Assembly (NCBI RefSeq): GCF_030464365.1
Contig: NZ_VCYI01000001.1
Span: forward strand, 124,001-188,000
Source of the DNA: Methanoculleus methanifontis
Lineage (GTDB): Archaea; Halobacteriota; Methanomicrobia; Methanomicrobiales; Methanoculleaceae
Direction of reading: 5' to 3'
Length of the DNA stretch: 64,000 nt
The translations under genes and the position numbers were made by a program. This document shows, piece after piece, positions 49,586 to 58,319 of the stretch; the first letter of the stretch is position 1, and every line of letters begins with the position of its first letter. The notes beneath the pieces are model-generated. The model made no database searches, was not told the DNA's origin, and saw only the letters and a program-made list of their open reading frames with translations.

Positions 49586-50733
49586 AGGTCAATCCCCCGC
49601 ATCCGCTCTACGGCCTCGTTGATCCGGTCGATCGACCGGGTGATCGCGAACCGGACGAATCCTTCGCCGTTCTTGCCGAACCCGACCCCCGGCGTCGCGA
49701 CGATCCCCGCCTGGTCGAGGAGTTTTGCGGAAAACGCCATACTGTCGTCGACCGGCGCCCAGACGTAGAAGGTGGCCTTCGGGGCCGTGACGTCGAGCCC
49801 GACTTCGGTGAGCCCTTTGACGAGGACGTCCCGGCGCTCCTGGTAGATCGAGCAGGCCTTCGCGATACAGTCCTGCGGCCCGGTCAGCGCCGTGATGGCT
49901 GCGTGCTGGATGGCCTCGAACGCGCCCGAGTCGACGTTGGTCTTGACCCGGCCGAGCCCGGCGATGATATCCGGGTTGCCGCAGGCCATACCGATCCGCC
50001 ACCCGGTCATGTTGTAGGTCTTCGAGAGCGAGTGCATCTCGACCCCGACCTCCATCGCGCCGTCGGCCTCGAGGAACGAGGGCGCCCGGTAGCCGTCGAA
50101 GGTGATCTCGGAGTAGGCGTTGTCGTGGACGACGACGATGTTGTGCTCCCGTGCAAACTCGACGACCTCCTCGAAGAATGAGAGGGGCGCGATTGCGGCC
50201 GTGGGGTTGTTCGGGTAGTTGATGAACATCAACTTCGCCTGCTTCACGACGTCGGCGGGGATATCCTCGAGCACCGGGAGGAAGTCGTTATCCGCCCGGA
50301 TGGGCAGTTCGTGGACTTTGCCCTCGGCAAAGAGCGTGGACGTCTTGTAGACCGGGTAGCCCGGGTCCGCGGCGAGGACGACCTCGCCGGGGTTGACGAA
50401 AGCCTCGGCGATGTGCGCGATGCCTTCTTTCGAGCCGATGAGCGCGAGGGTCTCCTTCTTCGCGTCGAGGTCGACCCCGAACCGGGCCCGGTACCACTCC
50501 GCCACCGCCTCGCGGTAGGCGAGCATGCCGGTGTAGGAGGGGTAGTGGTGGTTCTTCGGGTTCCTGGCCGCGTCGCAGAGCGCCTCCACGATGTGCGGCG
50601 GGGTGGGGAGGTCGGGGTCACCGACCCCGAGATCGATGACGTCGACACCCTGTCGCTGCTTCTCCTCTTTCATCTCGTCAATGCGTGCAAAAAGGTAGGG
50701 GGGAAGGTGTTCCATGCGTCTCGAATACATCAT
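49582..50733 (-). CDS. dapL: LL-diaminopimelate aminotransferase
   Basis: A 383-residue class I/II aminotransferase that makes LL-diaminopimelate directly from tetrahydrodipicolinate, bypassing succinylation. Visible: [40 protein letters not shown], and the PLP lysine in [16 protein letters not shown]. The paired ATG-ATG at 50733/50730 is preferred as start because AAAATACATA (about 50757-50766, minus strand) gives a leaderless position. The frame extends further, but the family begins near [14 protein letters not shown]. Other aminotransferase assignments are less likely given lysA next door. Confidence 0.92.
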   Translation of the reverse strand: MMYSRRMEHLPPYLFARIDEMKEEKQRQGVDVIDLGVGDPDLPTPPHIVEALCDAARNPKNHHYPSYTGMLAYREAVAEWYRARFGVDLDAKKETLALIGSKEGIAHIAEAFVNPGEVVLAADPGYPVYKTSTLFAEGKVHELPIRADNDFLPVLEDIPADVVKQAKLMFINYPNNPTAAIAPLSFFEEVVEFAREHNIVVVHDNAYSEITFDGYRAPSFLEADGAMEVGVEMHSLSKTYNMTGWRIGMACGNPDIIAGLGRVKTNVDSGAFEAIQHAAITALTGPQDCIAKACSIYQERRDVLVKGLTEVGLDVTAPKATFYVWAPVDDSMAFSAKLLDQAGIVATPGVGFGKNGEGFVRFAITRSIDRINEAVERMRGIDL

Positions 50734-50844
50734 CAGGTATTGCGCACGGGAGCCTATGTATTTTCTCACTCACACTTCCGGGGTTCCCGTTCGTCACGTG
50801 ACCGGTAACGCTGATACGTTCCCGGACCAAACGATGTATTGGAC

Positions 50845-52044
50845 ATGAACGACCTGGCAGAGCGTCCCGTGTATATGGATCATGCGGCGACGACATTCAT
50901 GAAGCCCGAAGTCGTCGCGGCGATGGCCCCGTACCTCTCGGAGCATTTCGGCAACCCTTCGTCCCTCTACCGGTTTGCCGCCGGGTCCCGGAGCGGTGTC
51001 GAGACGGCGCGGGGGCAGGTGGCGGCGGCCGTCGGCGCTACACCTGCGGAGATCTTCTTCACCGCCGGGGGCACGGAGGCCGACAACTGGGCGATCAAGG
51101 GGGCCGCTTTCGCGAACCAGGAGCGCGGCAACCATATCGTCACCTCTGCGATCGAGCACCACGCTGTCCTTCATACCTGCGAGTGGCTGGAGCGGCAGGG
51201 GTTCTCGGTCACCTACCTCCCGGTCGACGAGTTCGGGCGGGTCGAGCCGGTGGCGGTCGAAGCGGCGATCACGGATGCGACGATCCTCGTCTCGGTGATG
51301 ACCGCGAACAACGAGATCGGGACAGTCCAGCCGGTCGCGGAGATTGGCCGGGTTGCGCACGAGCACGGCGCTCTCTTCCATACCGACGCCGTCCAGGCGA
51401 TCGGGGCGGTGCCGATCGATGTGGAGCGGATGAATATCGATCTCCTCTCGCTCTCCGGGCACAAGTTCTATGGCCCGAAGGGGACGGGGGCGCTCTATAT
51501 CCGGCAGGGAACCCGGGTCGAGACCCTCATCCACGGCGGCGGGCAGGAACAGGGCCGGCGCGCCGGAACCGAGAACGTCCCAGGCATCGTGGGGCTCGGG
51601 CGGGCGATCGAACTTGCGACCGCCGATATCGAGGGGCACAACCGCCGGATCGCCGCGATGCGTGACCGGCTGGTTCGGGGTGTCATCGGTTCCATCCCGG
51701 ACTGCCGCTTAAACGGCCACCCGACTGAGTGACTCGCGAACAACGCGAACTTCAGTTTCCGCTACGTCGAGGGGGAGTCGATCCTGCTGCTGCTCGACGG
51801 CCGCGGGATCTGCGCCTCCACGGGGAGCGCCTGCTCGTCGGGGTCGTCGGAACCGTCACACGTCCTGCTTGCGACCGGACTCTCCCACGAGGAGGCGCAC
51901 GGGTCGCTCCGGCTGACGCTCGGCGATGCTAATACGGTGGATGACGTCGATTATGTCCTTGATGTGCTGCCAGAGGTGATCGGGAGGCTGCGGCGGATAT
52001 CGCCGCTGACACCGCCCTGTGCCCGGGTACCGGAGGCCGAATGA
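50845..52044 (+). pseudogene. nifS: Cysteine desulfurase NifS/IscS, interrupted by an in-frame TGA
   Basis: The frame encodes a full cysteine desulfurase (about 400 codons) with one TGA at 51730-51732. Before it (295 residues) are MDHAATTFMKPEVV, FFTAGGTEADNWAIKGA, HHAVLHTCEWL, VSVMTANNEIGTVQP and the PLP lysine region LSGHKFYGPKGTGAL. After it the same frame continues [16 protein letters not shown], then [13 protein letters not shown] with the catalytic cysteine, ending PEAE before TGA 52042. The family has Arg where TGA stands (GHPTE-R-L-x-N-N), so CGA has become TGA. The truncated product lacks the active-site cysteine. The nifU start overlaps the final stop. Confidence 0.88.
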
Positions 52045-52487
52045 TGTATACGGAGAAAGTAATCGAAGAGTTCACGAACCCCGAGAACGTGGGCGAACTG
52101 GCTGACGCCGACGCTGTCGGCGAGGCCGGGAGCCCGACCTGCGGGGATATCATGAAGATCTACTTAAAAGTCGAGGACGACCGGATCACCGATGCCCGGT
52201 TCCAGACCTTCGGGTGCGCGGCGGCGATCGCCTCGAGTTCGATGGCTACCCGGATGATCCTGGGGATGACGGTCACCGAGGCATGGAACCTCTCGAACGT
52301 CGACGTGGTGGACGCTCTCGGCGGTCTCCCGGAACCGAAGGTGCACTGCTCGCTCCTCGCCCGCGACGCCATTCGGGCCGCGATCGACGATTTGCGAAAC
52401 CGGCAAGGGCTCGAGCCCCTGGAGAGGGAGTCCGGCGGGTGCTGCTGCGGGGAGGGCGGATGCTGTGTCCGGCCCGAAAACGGTTAA
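52041..52487 (+). CDS. nifU: NifU/IscU-like Fe-S cluster scaffold
   Basis: A 148-residue IscU-type scaffold. The three cluster cysteines are in [23 protein letters not shown] and [12 protein letters not shown]. The IscU-characteristic start is [19 protein letters not shown]-terminal cysteine-rich tail ([14 protein letters not shown], five cysteines) is unusual and may bind extra metal. ATG 52041 overlaps the nifS stop (ATGA). It would normally receive sulfur from the preceding NifS, which is interrupted here. Confidence 0.92.
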   Translation: MMYTEKVIEEFTNPENVGELADADAVGEAGSPTCGDIMKIYLKVEDDRITDARFQTFGCAAAIASSSMATRMILGMTVTEAWNLSNVDVVDALGGLPEPKVHCSLLARDAIRAAIDDLRNRQGLEPLERESGGCCCGEGGCCVRPENG

Positions 52488-52513
52488 ATACGGGCGGAGG
52501 TGAAGGTAAAACC

Positions 52514-52831
52514 ATGGCTCTCCCGGAATTTGTCGTGGTCCTCTGCACGGCCCCCGCCGGCGAGGCGGAAGACCTTGCAAGAGCGCTTGTCGATGCACGC
52601 CTCGCTGCATGCGTGAACGTTGCCGACGTGCAGTCCTGCTTCTGGTGGGAGGGGACGGTCACGAACGAGCCCGAGCGGCTCCTTGTCGCGAAGACGCAGC
52701 ACCGCCTGCTCGATCCGCTCATCGAGCGGATCCGGGAGCTGCACAGTTACGAGACCCCCGAGATCATCGCCCTTCCCATCGTCGGCGGCTACGCGCCGTA
52801 TCTCGACTGGGTCAGGGGGGAGACGGCCTGA
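52514..52831 (+). CDS. cutA: Divalent-cation tolerance protein CutA
   Basis: A 105-residue CutA1 protein, a trimeric ferredoxin-like fold tied to copper/divalent metal tolerance. Blocks: VVVLCTAPAGEAEDLARALVDARLAACVNV, SCFWWEGTV, HSYETPEIIALPIVGG and the closing YLDWVRGETA. ATG 52514 follows AGGTAAAA. Its stop overlaps the fdhD start (TGATG). Confidence 0.95.
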   Translation: MALPEFVVVLCTAPAGEAEDLARALVDARLAACVNVADVQSCFWWEGTVTNEPERLLVAKTQHRLLDPLIERIRELHSYETPEIIALPIVGGYAPYLDWVRGETA

Positions 52832-53574
52832 TGGAGATCGTCTGCCGCGCCGGCATCCAGGTGACGGGTGACGGCGCGCGCGAAGTCCACGACGACATCA
52901 TCGTCGAGGATCACGTCCGGCTCTTTCTGAATGGCGAGTATCTCACGGCGCTCGTGGCGAGCCCCGACCGCCTGGGCGACCTTGGGGCCGGGTTCGTTGT
53001 CTGCGAAGGGCTGGCGGACTCGGTCGAGTCGGTGGAGGTCTCGGAAAAGGACGTCTACATCACCGCCCCGGTGAAAAAGGAGATCCGGCTCGAGACGGAG
53101 TCGTCCGGCGGTTCCCGGGTGCTCGGCGAGCCGGGATCGGTCGCGTCGTCGGTCACGATCACGGCGGACGGCATCCGTGCGGTCACGGCGGCGATCGAGT
53201 CCGATACCTGGCGGAGGACCGGCGGCGTCCATTGTTCGGTCCTCTTCTGCGACGGCGAACTCGTCACCCGGGCGTGCGATGTGGGGAGGCACAACACCGT
53301 CGACAAGGTCGTGGGCCATGCGGCTCTCCGGGGGCTCGACCGGTCGAGGTGCGTCCTCGGGTGCACCGGCCGGCAGCCGGCGGGGATGGTGGCGAAGGCG
53401 GCGAACGCGGGGATCCCGATCGTCGTCTCCCGCGCCGCCACGACCGACGGGGGCATCCTCACGGCAGAGCGGGCAGGGCTCACGCTGGTCGGCTTCTCGC
53501 GGGGGGAGCGGTTCACCATCTACACGCACCCCGAACGGGTGCCCGAAGTCCTGAGTATTCTGGAGAAACCATGA
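52831..53574 (+). CDS. fdhD: FdhD-family protein lacking the usual cysteine motif
   Basis: A 247-residue protein of the FdhD family, the sulfurtransferase that sulfurates the molybdenum cofactor of formate dehydrogenase. Family blocks: LGDLGAGFVVCEGL, TGGVHCSVLFCDGE, ACDVGRHNTVDKVVGHAAL and GRQPAGMVAKAANAGIPIVVSRAATTDGGI. In E. coli FdhD sulfur is passed through a Cys-x2-Cys loop. Here that loop (residues about 88-98, ETESSGGSRVL) has no cysteine, so catalysis must differ. The ATG overlaps the cutA stop, and DUF1890 overlaps its end. Confidence 0.88.
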   Translation: MEIVCRAGIQVTGDGAREVHDDIIVEDHVRLFLNGEYLTALVASPDRLGDLGAGFVVCEGLADSVESVEVSEKDVYITAPVKKEIRLETESSGGSRVLGEPGSVASSVTITADGIRAVTAAIESDTWRRTGGVHCSVLFCDGELVTRACDVGRHNTVDKVVGHAALRGLDRSRCVLGCTGRQPAGMVAKAANAGIPIVVSRAATTDGGILTAERAGLTLVGFSRGERFTIYTHPERVPEVLSILEKP

Positions 53575-54044
53575 CGGAGAACGACGAAAAAACCGCGCTG
53601 ATCCTGCTCGGGTGCCCGCAGGTGCCCGTCCAGACGAGCATGGCGCTCTACCTGGTGCACGGCCTGAGACAGCAGGGGATCCGGCCGGTGATTGCCGGGA
53701 CACAGGCGGCCCGTAAACTGATGGAGGTGGCCGACCCGGACCGGCACTACGTTTTGGAGATGACCGATCTCGACGCGGCGATCGACGAGATCACGGGGAA
53801 GCAGCGGGACTTCGACCTCTGCTTCGTCTTCATCCACAACGACTCGGGAGTCGCGTATGCCGGGACGGTGGCCTACATATCGAAGGCACGGGTGTATGCC
53901 CTCCTCTTCGGGGAGCACGCGGAGGAACTCGCCGGTGAGATCGAGTTCCCCTGCGAGGTCGTGGCGGCGAAGGCCGTCCACAACCCCATGCCGCTGAAGC
54001 GGAAACTTGACAAGGTGATGCAATGGGCTGTCTCGAAGCGCTGA
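53571..54044 (+). CDS. DUF1890 protein, methanogen-associated, unknown function
   Basis: A 157-residue soluble protein of the DUF1890 family, with a flavodoxin-like alpha/beta pattern. It opens ALILLGCPQVPVQTSMALYLVHGL and has FDLCFVFIHNDSGVAYAG in the middle. The ATG overlaps the fdhD stop (ATGA) and the DUF1894 gene begins inside its end (22-base overlap), so all three are translated in series. Known only from methanogens, to my knowledge; role unknown but tied to fdhD by context. Confidence 0.86.
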   Translation: MTENDEKTALILLGCPQVPVQTSMALYLVHGLRQQGIRPVIAGTQAARKLMEVADPDRHYVLEMTDLDAAIDEITGKQRDFDLCFVFIHNDSGVAYAGTVAYISKARVYALLFGEHAEELAGEIEFPCEVVAAKAVHNPMPLKRKLDKVMQWAVSKR

Positions 54045-54298
54045 AACCCCAGGTCATTCTCTCGCAGTCGTCTTTTAAGGAGGCGCGGGAGTATATCAAG
54101 AAGAACGTCCGGGAGTACCACGAGGTCGAACCGGGTTACAAAATCCATGATGTCCATATCATCGGCGTGCCGCCGCTGTATGTCGGCGTCGAGGGCGAGC
54201 ACCTGATCTTCCCCTACACCAAGCCCTGCCACGGGACGTTCGTGGTGAAGGTCGCGGGCGGCGAGGATATTGCACGGCTGCGGGCGAGGAAGAAGTAG
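54023..54298 (+). CDS. DUF1894 protein, methanogen-associated, unknown function
   Basis: A 91-residue protein of the DUF1894 family, starting MGCLEALKPQVILSQSSFKEAR and ending VKVAGGEDIARLRARKK. Mixed alpha/beta with a tyrosine-rich loop (VIGVPPLYVGVEG-like). Overlaps DUF1890 by 22 bases. A short T-run after the stop (54304-54309) may end the nifU-cutA-fdhD-DUF1890-DUF1894 operon. Confidence 0.85.
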   Translation: MGCLEALKPQVILSQSSFKEAREYIKKNVREYHEVEPGYKIHDVHIIGVPPLYVGVEGEHLIFPYTKPCHGTFVVKVAGGEDIARLRARKK

Positions 54299-54384
54299 CC
54301 CCTTTTTTAGAACCCGTTGTGTTTGTCCCGGTCGTTCAGTTGCACCGTTGCTTTGCGCGGAACCCATATGGCTGATGGCACCTT

Positions 54385-54600
54385 CGCGCCTGATAGTGCT
54401 CGAGTTCCGGTTCTCGCACCTTCGGTGCTCAAGCTCCTGCCAGGACGGTAGTCGCACTCACAAACCATCACACCCGGGGTGAGGCTGTATCCCCTCCCCT
54501 GCACAGTTGCCTCACGCGAAGGCGCGAAGGCGCGAACTCCGGCATCTAGTTTCTGGCGACCCTTCGCGTTCTTCGCGGCTTCGTGTACGTCGTGATGTAT
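54385..54600. repeat. Second copy of the dispersed intergenic repeat
   Basis: GCACC-TTC-GGTGC at 54416-54428, surrounded by the same CTCGAG and GCTCCTGCC words as the 10.4 kb tandem repeat. CCTCACGCGAAG lies at 54510-54521 (also at 20173-20184), and 23 bases at 54561-54583 are identical to 20120-20142. The remainder of 54299-54738 shows no gene. Confidence 0.75.
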
Positions 54601-54738
54601 AGTTAGGAGGTGACTCGTCCTCTGGGGAAGGATTTCAACAAAGCTGGTTCTTCCCTTAAAAGAGTATATTGATAGAGACTCCCGGGAATCCCTCAGAAAA
54701 ATGGAGGGGCGATCTGCCCCGTCTCATCGATCCCGGAG

Positions 54739-54858
54739 TCAATCGTATTTCTGGAAGAGCGCCGGGTTCTGCCGGTGCATCCACCAGCGGCGAACCAGGA
54801 ACCCGCCGACGGCAAGCACCTGGACGGCCCCGGCGACAAGGGCGACGTCCGGGCCCAA
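54739..54858 (-). CDS. Candidate 39-residue single-helix membrane protein
   Basis: On the minus strand a frame with TTG start at 54858 and TGA at 54739 encodes a hydrophobic stretch ([18 protein letters not shown]) followed by [17 protein letters not shown]. The hydrophobic helix, then basic/aromatic boundary, then polar tail is what small membrane proteins look like, and third positions are almost all G or C. There is an in-frame TAA just upstream. The start codon is weak and no ribosome binding site is seen. Confidence 0.35.
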   Translation of the reverse strand: MGPDVALVAGAVQVLAVGGFLVRRWWMHRQNPALFQKYD

Positions 54859-54865
54859 AGAACGA

Positions 54866-54873
54866 GATATAAA
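54866..54873 (+). promoter_or_regulatory. TATA box of the sensor kinase gene
   Basis: GATATAAA at 54866-54873 predicts a start near 54896. An in-frame GTG at 54898 would be leaderless; otherwise the leader is about 135 bases to ATG 55033. Confidence 0.5.
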
Positions 54874-55032
54874 TTACCGGAGAACCGTACTACACTAGTG
54901 AGAACCCGGGCGCGTGCGGTCAGACCCCCGCGAGGGGATCGGCGAGCAGCCCGTGCGGCGAGCCGTTTGCGGCCGGGACACCTGAATCTACACCGATACG
55001 GGCAGGTACCGGCCCTGGATGCAAGTGAGACC

Positions 55033-57012
55033 ATGAGCGAACCCTTACGCGTGCTGTTGATCGGGAAGAGTCCCGGCAAACTCGGGGAGATGCTTCGCGA
55101 GTGCGGACGCGACGTCGAGTTGATCCGTTGCGAGCGCCCCCGGGACGGGCTTGCTCTGGTATTGGGGGGCAGGATCGAGATCGTGCTCCTCGACCTCGAT
55201 CTCATGGACGGGCAGGGGGCGGCGGCCTTCGACCGCCTGCGCCGGACGGCCCCCGACGTCCCGGTCATCGTGCTCACCACGGCCGGCTCTTCTCCCGCTG
55301 CGCTCCACGCGATGCAAAACGGCGCGCAGGACTACCTGGTCTGGGGGAAGACCGATGCGGAACTGCTCTGCCGGGCGTTCCGGTACGCGCTCGAACGCAA
55401 ACAGGTGAAGGCCGCGCTCCGGCACTCGGAGACGATGTATCGGAGGCTCGTCGAGAACCTCAACGAAGGCGTCATCGCCGTCGACGAGACCGGCTGCATC
55501 ACCTTCGCAAACCCCGCGATGGAAGAGATCCTCGGCTACCCCGCCGAACGCCTGGTCGGCTCGCCGGTCGCCGGGTTCTTCGACGGTTCCGGCCGGGAGG
55601 GGTCGGTCTCGAAGAACCCCTTCTGCCGGGAGACCGACGAACGGCAGGAGTTCGAACTGGACCTCCTCCACTCGGGCGGCGGACGCATCCACGCGCTCGT
55701 GGTCACGTCGCCGGTCACCGACGAGTCCGGCCGGTTCCGGGGCTCGATTGCCGGTGTCATGGACATCACCGAGCGCAAATGCGCCGAAGAAGAACTCCTG
55801 ATCCGGAACGAACACCTCATGGTGCTCAACCAGATCATCGGCGTCACAGCCGCCTCCCTCTCCCTTGCCGAACTCCTGGAGGAGTCGCTCAAAAAGACCC
55901 TCAAACTGATGAGGCTCGACGTCGGCATCGTCTACATGCTCGACTCCGAGCGGAAACGGGCGCTGTTGCAGCACCAGAACGGACTCCCCGGATCCGCCCT
56001 GGCCCGGCACCGCCTGATCAAAGTCCACCACTGGCCGTTCAACTTCGTCTTCATCGCCGGCCAGCCCCGCTACATCGAGCAGCAGGCTGACCTCAACTCC
56101 ATCGAGGCGGGCATCCTCCGGGAACTCGAGGTCTCCGCGCTCGCCTGCATCCCCCTCGTCGCGGAATCAGTCGTCGTCGGCGCGGTCTACGCCGGCAGCC
56201 GGACGAAAGAATCCTTCTCCCGCGATGAACGGACGCTCCTCGAGACGATAGGGCAGGAGATCGGGTCGGGGATCCTGAAAGGGATGCTGCACAAGAAACT
56301 CGAGGCGGCCAACCGGGAGGCGAACCTCTACCTCGACATCATGACGCACGACATAAAAAACGCCGAAAACGTCTCGAACCTCTACAACGACCTCCTCCTC
56401 GAGATGCTGGAAGGCGAGGCCGCGCTCTACGCGAAAAAGATCCGGAGCAGCATTCATCGGAGTGCCGAGATCCTCGGCAACGTCACCACGATCCGCCGCA
56501 TCCACCACGACGCGCCCGACGTCGGACCGGTCGACCTCCATGCCGTCATCCGGGAAGAGGTCGCCGCATTCCCGGAGATCGCGATCGAGGTTGCAGGGGG
56601 CACCCCCGCCCGGGTCTGGGCTGACGACCTGCTCTCCGAGGTCTTCACGAACCTTATCCGGAACGCCGTCAAGTTCGGCGGCCAGGATGTCAGGATCGCC
56701 ATCCGGGTGGAGGATTACGACGGCGAGAACGTGCTGGTCTCGGTCGAGGATACCGGGCCGGGCATACCCGATCGCATGAAAGAATCGATCTTCCGCCGGT
56801 TCGAGCGGGAATGGGTCGGGGGGTACGGCGACGGCCTCGGCCTCTTCATCGTCCGCGCTCTGGTCGAGCGCTACGGCGGCACCATCCGGGTGGAAGATCG
56901 GGTGGAAGGGCGGCCGGATCTCGGTGCGGCATTCAGGTTTACCCTCCATGAGGTTCTCCCCGCCGGCGACGACGAGGACGACGAGTACCCGGACGGGGAG
57001 GAGTGCGAATAA
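55033..57012 (+). CDS. Sensor histidine kinase with N-terminal receiver: REC-PAS-GAF-HATPase
   Basis: A 659-residue cytoplasmic sensor without membrane helices. Receiver domain (residues about 1-120) with phospho-acceptor Asp in IVLLDLDLMDGQG. PAS domain (about 135-250; GCITFANPAMEEILGY). GAF domain (about 270-430; LDVGIVYMLD). Histidine-kinase core with an atypical H-box, YLDIMTHDIKNAENV, lacking the usual Leu-Arg-x-Pro-Leu. ATP-binding N and G boxes are FTNLIRNAVKFG and VEDTGPGIP, then GDGLGLFIVRALV. The C-terminus is acidic. ATG 55033 is favoured; the same frame extends to GTG 54898 and would add a 45-residue Arg-rich extension. Confidence 0.88.
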   Translation: MSEPLRVLLIGKSPGKLGEMLRECGRDVELIRCERPRDGLALVLGGRIEIVLLDLDLMDGQGAAAFDRLRRTAPDVPVIVLTTAGSSPAALHAMQNGAQDYLVWGKTDAELLCRAFRYALERKQVKAALRHSETMYRRLVENLNEGVIAVDETGCITFANPAMEEILGYPAERLVGSPVAGFFDGSGREGSVSKNPFCRETDERQEFELDLLHSGGGRIHALVVTSPVTDESGRFRGSIAGVMDITERKCAEEELLIRNEHLMVLNQIIGVTAASLSLAELLEESLKKTLKLMRLDVGIVYMLDSERKRALLQHQNGLPGSALARHRLIKVHHWPFNFVFIAGQPRYIEQQADLNSIEAGILRELEVSALACIPLVAESVVVGAVYAGSRTKESFSRDERTLLETIGQEIGSGILKGMLHKKLEAANREANLYLDIMTHDIKNAENVSNLYNDLLLEMLEGEAALYAKKIRSSIHRSAEILGNVTTIRRIHHDAPDVGPVDLHAVIREEVAAFPEIAIEVAGGTPARVWADDLLSEVFTNLIRNAVKFGGQDVRIAIRVEDYDGENVLVSVEDTGPGIPDRMKESIFRRFEREWVGGYGDGLGLFIVRALVERYGGTIRVEDRVEGRPDLGAAFRFTLHEVLPAGDDEDDEYPDGEECE

Positions 57013-57119
57013 AATTCCATTCCGGGAACGGTGCATCGTCGGCTTTCCGTCGGGGCGTGGGCTGACGATTGCGACCAAGATCAAAAGGCTTAAGAATGTG
57101 AGAAACATTATTTCCCAGC

Positions 57120-57605
57120 GTGACGCCCGCCTACGTCCGAATCATCCAGTTCATCATGGCGATAGGGATCAGTCTCGCGGCCGGACAGATCGGCTCGTTC
57201 TTCACGATGCCGGCGATCTCTACCTGGTATGCCGGTCTTACCATGCCCGAGTTCAGTCCACCTTCATGGGTCTTCGGCCCCGTCTGGACAGTGCTCTACA
57301 TCCTCATGGGCATCGCGCTCTATCTTGTCTGGAGCAAGGGGTGGAAACATAAGAACGTGCGCGTTGCGACGGCGGTTTTCGGCGTCCAGCTGGTCTTAAA
57401 CGTCCTCTGGTCGTTTGTCTTCTTCGGGATGCAGGCACCGTTCTTCGCGTTCATCGTGATCCTGCTCCTCTGGCTTGCAATCCTCATGACGATAGTCGCC
57501 TTCGACCGGGTCTCGATACCCGCGGCAGTTCTGCTCATTCCTTATCTGTTCTGGGTGAGTTTTGCGGCTTACCTCAACTACGGGATCTACCTTCTCAACC
57601 CGTAA
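57120..57605 (+). CDS. tspO: TspO/MBR family tryptophan-rich sensory protein
   Basis: A 161-residue protein with five membrane helices of the TspO family, which binds porphyrins and lipids. Signature: WYAGLTMPEFSPPSWVFGPVWTVLYILMG, then WSFVFFGMQAPFFAF and the C-terminal YLFWVSFAAYLNYGIY. Length is family-normal. The only start near the conserved N-terminus is GTG 57120. A TATA-like CTTAAGAATG lies about 30 bases upstream. It may serve tetrapyrrole or oxidative-stress signalling, as inferred from family only. Confidence 0.93.
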   Translation: MTPAYVRIIQFIMAIGISLAAGQIGSFFTMPAISTWYAGLTMPEFSPPSWVFGPVWTVLYILMGIALYLVWSKGWKHKNVRVATAVFGVQLVLNVLWSFVFFGMQAPFFAFIVILLLWLAILMTIVAFDRVSIPAAVLLIPYLFWVSFAAYLNYGIYLLNP

Positions 57606-57716
57606 GGGACGCTCCAACCCGGATCGTCGGGTGCAAAGGCAGGTTCGCGCCGATGCACCTGCACCCTCCGGCGAGCGGCGGCACGGCCTCTCGTGCGGAG
57701 GGGTAAAAATAGTAGA

Positions 57717-58319
57717 TTACTGTTTTTCTATCTGCCGCCAGACGTGGGCGAACCGCTGGAACGCGGTGTAGTGCCCGAGGAAACCGAATATGACGAGGAG
57801 CCACCCGAGGTAGTTCAGGCCGTAAATCTCCCCCGGTATCAGCACTGTGAGAGCGCCTGCGATGATGATCAGCACCAGCCGGTCTGCCCGGCCGAGGATC
57901 CCGCCGTAGAACCTGCCCACCCCGACGGCCTGCGCCTGGGTGCCGAGGTAGGAGGACATCAGGACGCCGGTCAGGGCAAAGACGCCGATCTGCCAGGGCG
58001 CGGCCCCGCCCGCAAATATCCCGGTGATGATGAAGATATCGGCGTAGCGGTCGATGACGTGATCGAGAAAGTCTCCACGGATGCCCGCGATCCCCATATC
58101 ACGGGCGAGCGCCCCGTCGAGCGCGTCGAAGACGGCGTTGAACACGACCATGATGGTGCCGAAGACGACTCCCCCGGCGTAGAACGCGACGCCCGCAAGC
58201 GCCGAGACGAGGAACGACGCAATCGTCAGCGCGTTTGGGGTGACCCCGGCCCTTCGCATCAGGTTCACCACGGGCTGAACGATCCACTGCACCTGCGGCC
58301 GGAACTGGTCGAGCGTCAT
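57717..58319 (-). CDS. CDP-alcohol phosphatidyltransferase (archaeal phospholipid synthesis)
   Basis: A 200-residue membrane enzyme with the CDP-alcohol signature D-x2-D-G-x2-A-R-x8-G-x3-D-x3-D, seen as DALDGALARDMGIAGIRGDFLDHVIDRYAD (residues about 65-94). About six membrane helices. In archaea such enzymes attach inositol phosphate, glycerol or serine head groups to CDP-archaeol. The four-base overlap with the kinase gene upstream shows coupling. Substrate cannot be settled from the sequence; inositol-phosphate transferase (AIPS) is a likely option. Confidence 0.88.
   Translation of the reverse strand: MTLDQFRPQVQWIVQPVVNLMRRAGVTPNALTIASFLVSALAGVAFYAGGVVFGTIMVVFNAVFDALDGALARDMGIAGIRGDFLDHVIDRYADIFIITGIFAGGAAPWQIGVFALTGVLMSSYLGTQAQAVGVGRFYGGILGRADRLVLIIIAGALTVLIPGEIYGLNYLGWLLVIFGFLGHYTAFQRFAHVWRQIEKQ

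Noticed and set aside
51730-51732. TGA in nifS as a selenocysteine codon
   Set aside because: The family has arginine at this position, not a catalytic cysteine, and I see no selenocysteine insertion element.
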